A stretch of DNA of 64,000 nucleotides from CALHVX01 sp039198065 (GTDB lineage: Bacteria > Pseudomonadota > Gammaproteobacteria > Pseudomonadales > Azotimanducaceae). Each line of letters starts with the position of its first letter. The stretch's first letter is position 1. Shown one piece after another: positions 52,341-60,957 of the stretch. A program made the position numbers and the translations under genes. The DNA lies in NCBI GenBank assembly GCA_039198065.1, contig JBCCTU010000007.1:62001-126000 (forward strand), in the 5' to 3' direction. Below the pieces are notes generated by a model. That model made no database searches, was not told where the DNA came from, and saw nothing but the letters and a program-made list of their open reading frames with translations.

Positions 52341-53066
52341 ATGCGCCTACTCCTCTGGCTCAGCTTGCCCCTTCTGATCGCCGCGGCAGACGTAGACACC
52401 ACCCGCGAGCCACCCGAATGCGTGGTGTTGCTTCACGGTCTCGCACGTACAGCGAGTTCGATGGTTCCCATCGAGCGCGCTTTGACTGCTGCCGGCTACC
52501 GAGTCGCGAACGTCGAATACCCCTCGCGGACGGCACCCATCGAAGTGCTTGCACCGCTAGCCGTTGATCAGGGACTCGACAGCTGCCGCCAGGATGCAGC
52601 GCCAACGGTTCACTTCGTGACCCACTCCCTGGGCGGCATCCTGGTTCGCCAATACCTGAGGCACCGAACGATCGACAATCTCGGTCGCGTGGTCATGCTG
52701 GCCCCGCCGAACCAGGGCAGCGAAGTTGTAGACAACTGGCGCTCCGTGCCCGGCTTCGGTGCGCTTAACGGTCCGGCAGGACTGCAGCTCGGCACCGACG
52801 CAGGCAGCGTACCGCGGAGCCTAGGCCCCGTGACCTACCCTGTCGGCATCATTGCCGGCAATCGAACGTTGAACCCGTTGCTGTCGCTCAGCCTTCCGAA
52901 TCCCGACGATGGCAAAGTCAGCGTGGAACGAACCAAGGTCGACGGCATGCTCGACTTCCTCATCGTTCCTCACACCCACACCTTCATCATGCGCTCGACC
53001 GCCGTGATCCATCAGATCAAGCATTTTCTTGTGCACGGGTCCTTCGAGCAGCAACCGGATCCTTAG
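52341..53066 (+). CDS. Secreted alpha/beta hydrolase, lipase-like
   Basis: A 241-residue hydrolase with an N-terminal signal peptide (MRLLLWLSLPLLIAAADVD). The oxyanion-hole region is VLLHGLARTASSM and the nucleophile Ser lies in VTHSLGGILVRQYL, typical of lipases and acylhydrolases of the LipA/DUF676-like group. A likely catalytic His is in PHTHTFIM near the C-terminus. Length fits a minimal lipase without lid domain. Its stop overlaps the stop of the convergent SDR-like gene by 4 bp. Substrate unknown. Confidence 0.85.
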   Translation: MRLLLWLSLPLLIAAADVDTTREPPECVVLLHGLARTASSMVPIERALTAAGYRVANVEYPSRTAPIEVLAPLAVDQGLDSCRQDAAPTVHFVTHSLGGILVRQYLRHRTIDNLGRVVMLAPPNQGSEVVDNWRSVPGFGALNGPAGLQLGTDAGSVPRSLGPVTYPVGIIAGNRTLNPLLSLSLPNPDDGKVSVERTKVDGMLDFLIVPHTHTFIMRSTAVIHQIKHFLVHGSFEQQPDP

Positions 53067-53830
53067 CGGTGGTTCCACCAGGCAAGATCGGAAAAGGACC
53101 GTAGGTCGAGTTCGTGCGTCCACGCTGAGCGGTGCTGCTGCGCCAGATGGAAGTAGGTTTCTGCCATTTTCTCCGGCAACAGCAGGCCGTCCGCATCCAG
53201 ACCGCGCTGTTCCCGCAGCTTTTGAAACGCTTCCTCACCGAGCATCTTGCCGAGCGTGTCCGGGGCATCCACGGCACCGTCGATCAACACGTGGGCAACG
53301 TGGATACCCTTTGAGGCGTATTCGGCGTTTAAGGTCTGACACAGCATGCGTCGCCCGCCCATGGCCGCCGCATGGGAGTGCTGACCGGCGTTGCCCCGCA
53401 CGGCAGCGGTCGCCGAAGTCACCAGAAACGTACCGCCACCGCGCGCTTCCATCTTGGGAAACAGCACCTTGGCCATCCGGAAGAGTGCCAAGGTCGCCAT
53501 GCGCCAGCCCAGCTCGAAGGCTTTGGCACTGGTGTCCTCCAGCGAGCGGTTGCCGATCTGAGCCCCGAGGTTGAAAAGCATCGCGTCGATCGGACCAATC
53601 TCTGCCTCAACGGCCTCCAGCCGCGTTTCCAAGGCGCCGTCCTCTACAGCGTTGAGCAGATAGCCCGTCGCGTCACCCCCCTCGGCGCGAATCGCCTGCA
53701 CGAGCCTGTCGAGGCCTTCGGCATCACTGCGTCGGCACAGCACGGCGTGATAGCCCTCACGGGCGAATTTCATACCAACATGGCCACCGATCCCGGCGCC
53801 CGCCCCCATCACCAAACACACCGGCTTCAT
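53063..53830 (-). CDS. SDR-fold protein lacking the catalytic Tyr and Lys
   Basis: A 255-residue Rossmann protein of the SDR family. The N-terminal cofactor motif is MGAGAGIGG. The Asn-Ala-Gly block is replaced by NLG (MLFNLGAQIG). The catalytic Ser may survive in VTSATA, but where Y-x-x-x-K belongs the sequence reads HAAAM (GQHSHAAAMGGRR), so both Tyr and Lys are lost. It is therefore either non-catalytic or uses different chemistry. Start ATG at 53830 is 2 bp after the GST stop. It is the last gene of an S10 peptidase-GST-SDR-like operon. Confidence 0.85.
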   Translation of the reverse strand: MKPVCLVMGAGAGIGGHVGMKFAREGYHAVLCRRSDAEGLDRLVQAIRAEGGDATGYLLNAVEDGALETRLEAVEAEIGPIDAMLFNLGAQIGNRSLEDTSAKAFELGWRMATLALFRMAKVLFPKMEARGGGTFLVTSATAAVRGNAGQHSHAAAMGGRRMLCQTLNAEYASKGIHVAHVLIDGAVDAPDTLGKMLGEEAFQKLREQRGLDADGLLLPEKMAETYFHLAQQHRSAWTHELDLRSFSDLAWWNHR

Positions 53831-53832
53831 CG

Positions 53833-54498
53833 TTACCGTTGCTCCTTCGTTGATCGGTAGTTCACATCAAAGGCGCGCCGATACGCTGGTCGCGCCGCAA
53901 GCTCGTTGCGGTAGCGAACAAGCGATTCCGGCAATTCAAAGTCGTAGTGCAGCGCCCAGTCAATGCACGTCACGAGCAGAATGTCGGCAAGGTTCAGTCG
54001 ATCGTTCAGCAGGAAGGGACGTTCACCAAGCGCCTTGGCGACGACGGCGAAATGCCTCGCCGCATAGTCCCGAGACGACGCAACGGCTGCCGGAGCATCG
54101 CCGTACACGCTGGCCAGATCCCGGTGGCGGCGCATCACGTAAAGACTGGTTTCATCGAGTTCGCCGTAGAGATACGACAGCCACTCAGCTTCCTGAGCCC
54201 GAGCCACTGCGCCCCGGGGCGACGCAAGCGTTTCCGACGTGCCGTAGCGATCGATCAAATACCGACTGATCACAAGGCTTTCCGTCAGGACCAGTTCGCC
54301 CTGCTCCATGCAGGGTACTTTCTGCTTCGGATTCAGGCGCGTGTAGGCCGGTGTTTTCGTTTCTCCGGTACGCGGGCCGATGGGCATAAGCCGGTACTCG
54401 ACACCCAGTTCCTCAGCGGTCCAGATCGGCCGCAGGGTTCGCATCGTGCCCGCGCCCCAGAAAACGATGGTATCCGTTGCCGTGCCGGCCTCGCTCAC
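53833..54498 (-). CDS. Glutathione S-transferase family protein
   Basis: A 221-residue GST. The thioredoxin-like domain has the cis-Pro motif KVPCMEQ and the glutathione-binding LTESLVISRYLIDRYG. The helical domain ends with LNLADILLVTCIDWA (N-capping motif). The start is GTG at 54498, overlapping the upstream peptidase stop as GTGA. Its place between a serine carboxypeptidase and an SDR-like protein is unusual, and a shared substrate is not obvious. Confidence 0.9.
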   Translation of the reverse strand: MSEAGTATDTIVFWGAGTMRTLRPIWTAEELGVEYRLMPIGPRTGETKTPAYTRLNPKQKVPCMEQGELVLTESLVISRYLIDRYGTSETLASPRGAVARAQEAEWLSYLYGELDETSLYVMRRHRDLASVYGDAPAAVASSRDYAARHFAVVAKALGERPFLLNDRLNLADILLVTCIDWALHYDFELPESLVRYRNELAARPAYRRAFDVNYRSTKEQR

Positions 54499-56045
54499 GG
54501 TCCCAGCAACCGACGGATGAAACGGCGCGTATCCTTTAGGAGACGCGTACGCGACGGTTCATGGACGTACATCATGTGTCCGCCGGGGTAGTACTCGAAC
54601 TGAACCCTCGACGAGTCGATCTCGTGCCGATTGAGCGTGTATTCGGCATCGAAGAATGGCGTGACAAGATCGTAGTAGCCGGAGGCCACGAACAGCTCAA
54701 GCCTTGGGTTGCGCCGCATCGCTTTTGCAAGGTCATGGGCCGTATTGACGTAACGAGGCTCCCACCCCGCATCCTTCGTAGGGTTCCAGTCCCACTGATC
54801 ACTGAGGTTGGGATCTGCTGGCGACAGATAGGGCCGGGTCCAGTCGACGCCGAGGTCGTTGAGCAGATAGGTCATGAACGCCGCTTTATACGCCGGCCCG
54901 ATCGCCGTACCGGCAGCATCACCTTCCGTAGCCGTCGCCACGTCATCGATGTCGTCCTGCACGTAGCGCGAATCCAACCGACCCACGGCGAGGCCCTGAT
55001 CTCGGAGCAACTCCTTCGCAAATCGATCTCCCCGCAAGCGAAGGTTCACCTGATCGAGGTAGGTTTCGCTGATGCCGGTAAAGTACGCCAACCGCTCCCG
55101 TACCGAAGCGTAATCGGCGTCGCTACGAGTGGACCCCTTGAACAACAACGGCAGATAGTTATCAACGGCAAAGGCCCGGGCGGCATCCAGAAATGCCTCC
55201 AGCGTCTGCTCTTTTACCGTGACACGCTCGTGGTACCAGGCGGTCGCGGCCAGCGTTGGCAGATAGGTTACGGACGAAATCAGATTGTCTCTGGCATAGG
55301 GCGTCGACCCCTGATAGTCGAGCGCCTGCGATACGAACACGACACCATTGAGGCTGATGCTCATGTCGTCTTCGAGAATGTCCGCAACCGCAGCGGCGCG
55401 GGTCGTTCCGTAGCTCTCGCCGAGGATGAATCGCGGTGAGTTCCAACGCTTGTGTTCTGTCAGCCACGCCCGGATGAACTCGGCGATGCTCTGCGGGTCT
55501 TCAGGCAGACCCCAGAACTCCTTCGGTTCGTGAGCTCCGAGGGCCCGCGAAAATCCAGTCCCGACCGGATCCACATATACCAAATCCGTCACGTCGAGAA
55601 TGGTCTCCGGCGCCGCCTCAATCTGATAGGGCGGTGGCCCAGGATGTTGTGCGTCAGTGGGAACGACAATGCGCTTGGGTCCAAAGGCACCCATGTGGAG
55701 CCAGGTCGACGCGGAGCCCGGTCCGCCGTTCCAGACAAAGGTGACCGGACGCTGGGAAGCTGTGGTGTCGTCAACGAGGTAGGTGAACGCAAACACGGCG
55801 GCCTTCGGTTCGCCTTGCGTATCCCGAAGGTAGGTTTCGCCGGCCACTACCTGGTAGGTGAGTTCCTTGCCGTTGAACTGACCGGCATGGTTCGTGACGA
55901 ACTGCGTCGGCAGAGGAACATCAGGCGGCGGCGCCATCTCAACTTTAGCAACGGCTTCAGGCACAGCTTCAGCTGCGACCGCGACTGCCGCATAGACCAA
56001 CGAGGCCAGGGCAACACCCGCTGCCGATCGAAAGTTCCGCACCAT
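54495..56045 (-). CDS. S10 family serine carboxypeptidase, exported
   Basis: Periplasmic or secreted S10 peptidase, 516 residues. After a signal peptide (VALASLVYAAVAVAAEA) the catalytic domain shows PVTFVWNGGPGSAS (oxyanion region) and the nucleophile Ser in LGESYGTTR. The Asp is in ASGYYDLVTPFF and the His in PGGHMMYVHEPS. This bacterial subgroup is usually annotated as S10 peptidase. ATG at 56045 is chosen (GGA upstream); an upstream TTG at 56063 lacks a site. It is first in a three-gene operon and divergent from acnB. Confidence 0.92.
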   Translation of the reverse strand: MVRNFRSAAGVALASLVYAAVAVAAEAVPEAVAKVEMAPPPDVPLPTQFVTNHAGQFNGKELTYQVVAGETYLRDTQGEPKAAVFAFTYLVDDTTASQRPVTFVWNGGPGSASTWLHMGAFGPKRIVVPTDAQHPGPPPYQIEAAPETILDVTDLVYVDPVGTGFSRALGAHEPKEFWGLPEDPQSIAEFIRAWLTEHKRWNSPRFILGESYGTTRAAAVADILEDDMSISLNGVVFVSQALDYQGSTPYARDNLISSVTYLPTLAATAWYHERVTVKEQTLEAFLDAARAFAVDNYLPLLFKGSTRSDADYASVRERLAYFTGISETYLDQVNLRLRGDRFAKELLRDQGLAVGRLDSRYVQDDIDDVATATEGDAAGTAIGPAYKAAFMTYLLNDLGVDWTRPYLSPADPNLSDQWDWNPTKDAGWEPRYVNTAHDLAKAMRRNPRLELFVASGYYDLVTPFFDAEYTLNRHEIDSSRVQFEYYPGGHMMYVHEPSRTRLLKDTRRFIRRLLGP

Positions 56046-56266
56046 CCACGATCCATTCGCCAAAGAGCGGCTGACGGTAACGGCTTACACAAGTGGACGC
56101 CATGCACCACGGCCTCACATCGACGGGGTAGCTGGCCGCATTTGAGCTTCGCTCCTGGGCCAAGCCTGTCAATCTCGGGTAAAATTCGGTCATTCCTTCG
56201 GCCAGCGGGTGCCCGATACGCGCATCACGGGCCGAACCGCACCCAGACTACGGACCAAAAAACGCC

Positions 56267-59044
56267 ATGAGCTTGTACACCGCCTATCTCGACGACATCG
56301 CCACGCGCGAAGAGCAGGGACTCAACCCGAAACCGATCGACGACAGCGCCCTGGTGGAGGAGCTGATCGCTCAGATCAACGAGCCTGGGCATGCCCACCG
56401 CGACGACTCGCTCAAGTTCCTGATCTACAACACGCTGCCGGGCACGACGAGTGCTGCTGGCGCGAAAGCCCGCTTCCTGAAAGACATCATCCTCGGCACG
56501 GCTCAGGTCGAGGAGATCACCCCGAGTTTCGCCTTCGAACTGCTGTCGCACATGAAGGGCGGTCCGTCGATCGAGGTGCTCCTCGATCTTGCGCTCGGAA
56601 CGGATGCCGCAGTTGCCGCCGACGCCGCTGCGATCCTCAAAACTCAGGTGTTCCTTTACGAAGCCGATACGGACCGCCTCGCAGAAGCACACGCGGCGGG
56701 CAACGCCATCGCCACCGAGATCCTTGAGAGCTACGCCAGAGCTGAATTCTTCACGAATCTCCCGGCCATCGAAAAAGAGATCAAGGTGGTCACCTACGTG
56801 GCAGCCGAGGGGGACGTCTCTACCGATCTCCTCTCCCCCGGTAACCAGGCACACTCCCGCTCGGATCGCGAGCTGCACGGCAAGTGCCTGATCTCCGCCA
56901 ACGCACAGTTCGAGATCGAGAGTCTGAAACTTAAGCACCCAGACAAGCAGATCATGCTCGTGGCCGAGAAAGGCACCATGGGCGTTGGCTCGTCACGGAT
57001 GTCCGGTGTTAACAACGTCGCGCTGTGGACCGGCAAACCGGCCAGTCCCTACGTACCGTTTGTGAACATTGCACCGATCGTCGGTGGCACGAATGGAATA
57101 TCTCCGATCTTCCTGACTACTGTGGGCGTCACCGGCGGCATCGGCATTGACCTGAAGAACTGGGTGAAGAAGCTCGACGCCGACGGACAACCGGTTCTCG
57201 ACGAGCACGGCGATGTGGAGCTGGAGCAGGTATTTTCTATTGATACGGGAACCGTACTCACCATCAACACCCAGAGCAAAACGCTCTACGACGAAAGCGG
57301 CACCGAGGCCCTGGTCGACATCTCGTCGGCACTCACGCCGCAGAAGATCGAGTTTATTCGCGCCGGGGGTTCCTACGCCGTCGTATTCGGAAAAAAACTC
57401 CAGAACATCGCCGCGCAAACCTTGGGCGTCGAAGCGCCGCAGGTGTTCGCTCCCGCGAAAGAAGTCTCGCACCCGGGTCTTGGCCTGACGGCAGTCGAAA
57501 AAATCTTCAACGCCAACGCCGTAGGAGTCGCGCCGGGCACGGTGCTGCACGCGGGCTCCGATGTGCGGGTCAAAGTCAACATCGTCGGCTCCCAGGACAC
57601 GACGGGGCTCATGACGTCGCAGGAGCTCGAGGCCATGGCGGCCACGGTCATCTCCCCGACCGTCGATGGTGCCTATCAGTCCGGCTGTCACACCGCATCG
57701 GTCTGGGACAAGAAAGCACAAACGAACATCCCGAGGCTCATGAGCTTCATGAATCGCTTCGGACTTATCACCGCGCGCGATCCCGAGGGCCAGTACCCGG
57801 CGATGACCGACGTGATTCATAAGGTGCTTAACGACATCACCGTGGACGACTGGGCGGTCATCATCGGCGGCGACTCGCACACGCGCATGTCCAAAGGCGT
57901 CGCCTTTGGTGCCGATTCCGGGACCGTCGCCCTGGCCCTGGCAACCGGTGAGGCGACCATGCCGATTCCGGAGTCCGTGAAGGTCACGTTTAAAGGCACG
58001 CTCAAAGACCACATGGACTTCCGCGACGTCGTTCATGCGACCCAGGCACAGATGCTCAAAGAGTTCGGCGACAACGTGTTCCAGGGGCGCGTCATCGAAG
58101 TACACATCGGCACGCTCCTCTCGGACCAGGCGTTCACCTTTACCGACTGGACTGCGGAGATGAAGGCGAAGGCGTCGATATGTATCTCCCAGGACGACAC
58201 GCTGATCGAATCGCTTGAGATCGCTAAGCAACGCATCCAGATCATGATCAACAAAGGCATGGACAACGCGGCCGGCACGCTCAAGGGTCTCGTCGAGCGC
58301 GCGGACCAACGAATCGCTGAAATCCGCAGCGGCGCCAAGCCGGCCTTGGCGCCGGACGCTCGCGCGCGCTACTTCGCTGAGTTCACCGTCGATCTCGATC
58401 AGATCGTCGAACCGATGATCGCCGACCCAGACGTCAACAATGACGATGTGTCCAAGCGCTACACGCACGATACCATCCGTCCGATTTCCTACTACGACTC
58501 GAAGCCCGTAGATCTCGGCTTTGTCGGCTCCTGCATGGTTCACAAAGGCGACCTGAAGATCGTTGCGCAGATGCTCCGCAACCTGGAAGCGCAGCACGGC
58601 ACCGTGACCTTCAAAGCGCCCCTGGTCATCGCCCCCCCGACCTACAACATTGTCGACGAACTGAAAGCGGAAGGTGATTGGGCCGTCCTGCAGAAGCACG
58701 CGAGCTTCGAGTTCGATGACAGCGCACCGAAGAACGCCGCCCGTACGGAGTACGACAACGTGCTGTACCTGGAACGCCCAGGGTGCAACCTGTGCATGGG
58801 GAACCAGGAGAAAGCCGCGAAGGGCGATACGGTCATGGCGACGTCGACCCGACTGTTCCAGGGACGGGTCGTCGAAGACTCGTCGGAAAAGAAAGGCGAG
58901 TCGCTGCTCGCCTCTACGCCGGTGGTTGTGCTCTCAACTATCCTCGGTCGAACGCCGACGCTCGAGGAGTACAAAGCAGCCGTCGACGGCATCGTGCTCA
59001 CGCAGTTCGCGCCGCCACTCCAAGAGCCGGCGAACGCGGCCTGA
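56267..59044 (+). CDS. acnB: Bifunctional aconitate hydratase 2 / 2-methylisocitrate dehydratase
   Basis: AcnB-type aconitase of 925 residues, interconverting citrate and isocitrate in the TCA cycle and able to act on 2-methylisocitrate. The N-terminal HEAT-like and swivel domains come first, as in AcnB and opposite to AcnA. The 4Fe-4S ligands are the Cys in FVGSCMVHKGD and the two Cys in ERPGCNLCMGN. Other conserved blocks are MGVGSSRMSGVNN and GGDSHTRMSKG. It is somewhat longer than the 865 residues of E. coli AcnB. The 221-bp upstream region, shared with the divergent S10 gene, contains a possible -10 (TAAAAT at 56180) without a convincing -35. Confidence 0.97.
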   Translation: MSLYTAYLDDIATREEQGLNPKPIDDSALVEELIAQINEPGHAHRDDSLKFLIYNTLPGTTSAAGAKARFLKDIILGTAQVEEITPSFAFELLSHMKGGPSIEVLLDLALGTDAAVAADAAAILKTQVFLYEADTDRLAEAHAAGNAIATEILESYARAEFFTNLPAIEKEIKVVTYVAAEGDVSTDLLSPGNQAHSRSDRELHGKCLISANAQFEIESLKLKHPDKQIMLVAEKGTMGVGSSRMSGVNNVALWTGKPASPYVPFVNIAPIVGGTNGISPIFLTTVGVTGGIGIDLKNWVKKLDADGQPVLDEHGDVELEQVFSIDTGTVLTINTQSKTLYDESGTEALVDISSALTPQKIEFIRAGGSYAVVFGKKLQNIAAQTLGVEAPQVFAPAKEVSHPGLGLTAVEKIFNANAVGVAPGTVLHAGSDVRVKVNIVGSQDTTGLMTSQELEAMAATVISPTVDGAYQSGCHTASVWDKKAQTNIPRLMSFMNRFGLITARDPEGQYPAMTDVIHKVLNDITVDDWAVIIGGDSHTRMSKGVAFGADSGTVALALATGEATMPIPESVKVTFKGTLKDHMDFRDVVHATQAQMLKEFGDNVFQGRVIEVHIGTLLSDQAFTFTDWTAEMKAKASICISQDDTLIESLEIAKQRIQIMINKGMDNAAGTLKGLVERADQRIAEIRSGAKPALAPDARARYFAEFTVDLDQIVEPMIADPDVNNDDVSKRYTHDTIRPISYYDSKPVDLGFVGSCMVHKGDLKIVAQMLRNLEAQHGTVTFKAPLVIAPPTYNIVDELKAEGDWAVLQKHASFEFDDSAPKNAARTEYDNVLYLERPGCNLCMGNQEKAAKGDTVMATSTRLFQGRVVEDSSEKKGESLLASTPVVVLSTILGRTPTLEEYKAAVDGIVLTQFAPPLQEPANAA

Positions 59045-59055
59045 GGCCCAAAGCA

Positions 59056-59832
59056 GTGACTGAGTTAGCTGGAGCCCAAGCCGCCCTACAGGCGGCCATG
59101 CCGGCGGTGACCGACGAGGTTCGGGCAGCGCTGATACCCAGCGGGGTACTGCGCGCCGGCATCAACCTCAGTAACTTCCTGCTGGTGACGGATCGGGATG
59201 CCAACGGCGCACCGGTGGGTGTCTCGCCGGGTATGGCGGGTATTCTGGCAACGCTGCTGGGCTGTGACCTGGAGTACGTCCTGTACGACTCCCCCGGTGG
59301 CGTCGCCGACGCAGCGCAGGACGATGCCTGGGACATAGGCAACATCGGTGCAGATCCGGCGCGGGCGGCCTTCATTACCTTTACCGTCGCCTACTGCGAG
59401 ATCGAAAGCACCTGTCTGGTGCCGCCCAATTCGGCGATCGAACGGTTTGCCGATGTCGACCAACCGGGCATCCGCATCGCAAGCAAAGCCCGGGCTGCCT
59501 ACACCCTGTGGCTCGAACGACACGTTGAGCACGCGGAGCTGAAGCTGTTTGATTCCATCGACGCCTCCTTCGATGCGTTCGTCGCCGAAGGCCTGGACGT
59601 ATTGGCCGGGCTACGGCCACGGCTACTGGATGATGTAGAGCGCATCCCCGGTGCGCGACTGTTGCCGGACAAGTTCGCAGCGGTTCAGCAGGCGATCGGC
59701 ACCCCCAAAGACCGCGGCAGCGCCGGTGCCGAGTATCTTAGTCGCTTCGTCGCAGCGTCAAAGCAGACCGGTGTCGTGCAGGCACTGATCGATGCCCACG
59801 GCGTCAGCGGTAAGCTCTCTGTGGCGGCCTGA
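59056..59832 (+). CDS. Solute-binding protein family 3-like protein without signal peptide
   Basis: A 258-residue protein resembling the periplasmic amino-acid-binding (SBP_bac_3) fold: GVLRAGINLSNFLLVTDRD, GVSPGMAGILATLLGCDLEYVLYDSPG, ARAAFITFTVAYCEIESTCLVP and GIRIASKARAAYTLWLERH. No signal peptide is present from the GTG at 59056, which has GAGG 9 bp upstream. It is probably cytosolic and not part of an ABC transporter, as no permease is near. It starts 12 bp after acnB, so co-transcription is likely; a link to citrate or tricarboxylate sensing is speculation. Confidence 0.75.
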   Translation: MTELAGAQAALQAAMPAVTDEVRAALIPSGVLRAGINLSNFLLVTDRDANGAPVGVSPGMAGILATLLGCDLEYVLYDSPGGVADAAQDDAWDIGNIGADPARAAFITFTVAYCEIESTCLVPPNSAIERFADVDQPGIRIASKARAAYTLWLERHVEHAELKLFDSIDASFDAFVAEGLDVLAGLRPRLLDDVERIPGARLLPDKFAAVQQAIGTPKDRGSAGAEYLSRFVAASKQTGVVQALIDAHGVSGKLSVAA

Positions 59833-59849
59833 CTCACCGCAACACCTGC

Positions 59850-60866
59850 TCAGCAACTCGATCCATGCAAGAGTGCAAGGAACGCGTCCCGCTGCGCATC
59901 GGTTAGGCGTCGCTCGGACCACCATTCCACGTGGGCTTCCGGACCGCGGTCACGCTGCAGCGTGATTCCCCAGAGCGGATCGATGGCTGTCGGCAGCATC
60001 GAGTAGCGAATATCGATCACCCGCTGGGCCGGTTCCGTTTCCTCCATCGCCAGATAGTCCATGGAGAACCACCGAAACCGCTCGAGATCCTGCGCCTGCT
60101 GATCCTGCACATCGAGCCAGGGCAGATCTTGGGCAACGTTGAGCGTGGCGATGCGCTCACCGCCACAATGCGTTACTCGAACACCGGCACGGTGACCGTC
60201 AACGACGTACACGTCATCACTGCGGTAAATTGATTTCCAGAGGAGTAGATTCCCGAATGCCGGTTTGACGAACAGCCGTTCCCCGTCGTGTTGCCGCTCC
60301 GCAATGAGGGTTCGGGTAGCGTCTTCCACGCGCAGACGCTGCACGTAGCCCAGCCCCAGATACGCCACAGCCCAGCAGAGACCCAGAACCACCAAACCCC
60401 GCCGGCGGTACCAGACGGCCGCGGCAACCATAGCCAGTAGCGGAAGCGTGAACAGCGGATCGACCACAGCAATCGTGTTCCAGGTAATCCGCGCATCGCT
60501 GAAAGGCCAAAGCAGCTGAGTGCCATAGGTCGTGCACGCATCGAGGAGTCCGTGTGAGCCAAAGCCCACGAAACTCGCGAGGTAGGCATCCCGGAACCGC
60601 AACGGCTGTGTTGGTAGCCAGTACAGGGCTGCCGTCACGAGCAACGCGCCGACGGGGATAAAGACGAGGCTGTGGGTGAATTGACGGTGGTAGACGAGAA
60701 ACAGCAGGGGGTCTTCATCGGACGTCAGCAAGACGTCCAGGTCCGGCGCCATGCCCGCAACCAAACCAAACATCGCCAACCAACCTAACGACACGGCCCT
60801 CGCACCGGGACGGCGCAGTGTTTGCGCACACGCTGCCCCGAGGGCGGCCTGGCTTACGGGATCCAT
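59850..60866 (-). CDS. YdjM-type inner-membrane metal-dependent hydrolase
   Basis: A 338-residue membrane protein of the YdjM/DUF457 family (annotated as metal-dependent hydrolases). The N-terminal half has about five membrane helices and the family motifs PDLDVLL, HRQFTHSLVF and FGSHGLLDACTTYGTQLLWP, rich in His and Asp that could bind metal. The C-terminal half (about 185-338) is a soluble domain. ATG at 60866. It is convergent with the solute-binding-like gene and divergent from the broken kinase. Substrate unknown; in E. coli ydjM is LexA-regulated, but I see no SOS box here. Confidence 0.85.
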   Translation of the reverse strand: MDPVSQAALGAACAQTLRRPGARAVSLGWLAMFGLVAGMAPDLDVLLTSDEDPLLFLVYHRQFTHSLVFIPVGALLVTAALYWLPTQPLRFRDAYLASFVGFGSHGLLDACTTYGTQLLWPFSDARITWNTIAVVDPLFTLPLLAMVAAAVWYRRRGLVVLGLCWAVAYLGLGYVQRLRVEDATRTLIAERQHDGERLFVKPAFGNLLLWKSIYRSDDVYVVDGHRAGVRVTHCGGERIATLNVAQDLPWLDVQDQQAQDLERFRWFSMDYLAMEETEPAQRVIDIRYSMLPTAIDPLWGITLQRDRGPEAHVEWWSERRLTDAQRDAFLALLHGSSC

Positions 60867-60957
60867 GGCATCTCTTGCTTTAATGAACAGTCAACAAACG
60901 AGCCTACCAGGGCTATATCCTCCGGGACACGACGGGCGCGCTGTCTACACTGAGTGC

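Noticed and set aside
56142..56185. Sigma-70 promoter for acnB using TTGAGC and TAAAAT
   Set aside because: The spacing is 32 bp, far outside the functional range; only the -10-like hexamer is suggestive.
56993..58699. 568-codon minus-strand open frame inside acnB
   Set aside because: Antisense shadow; the plus strand encodes a full AcnB with all iron-sulfur ligands.
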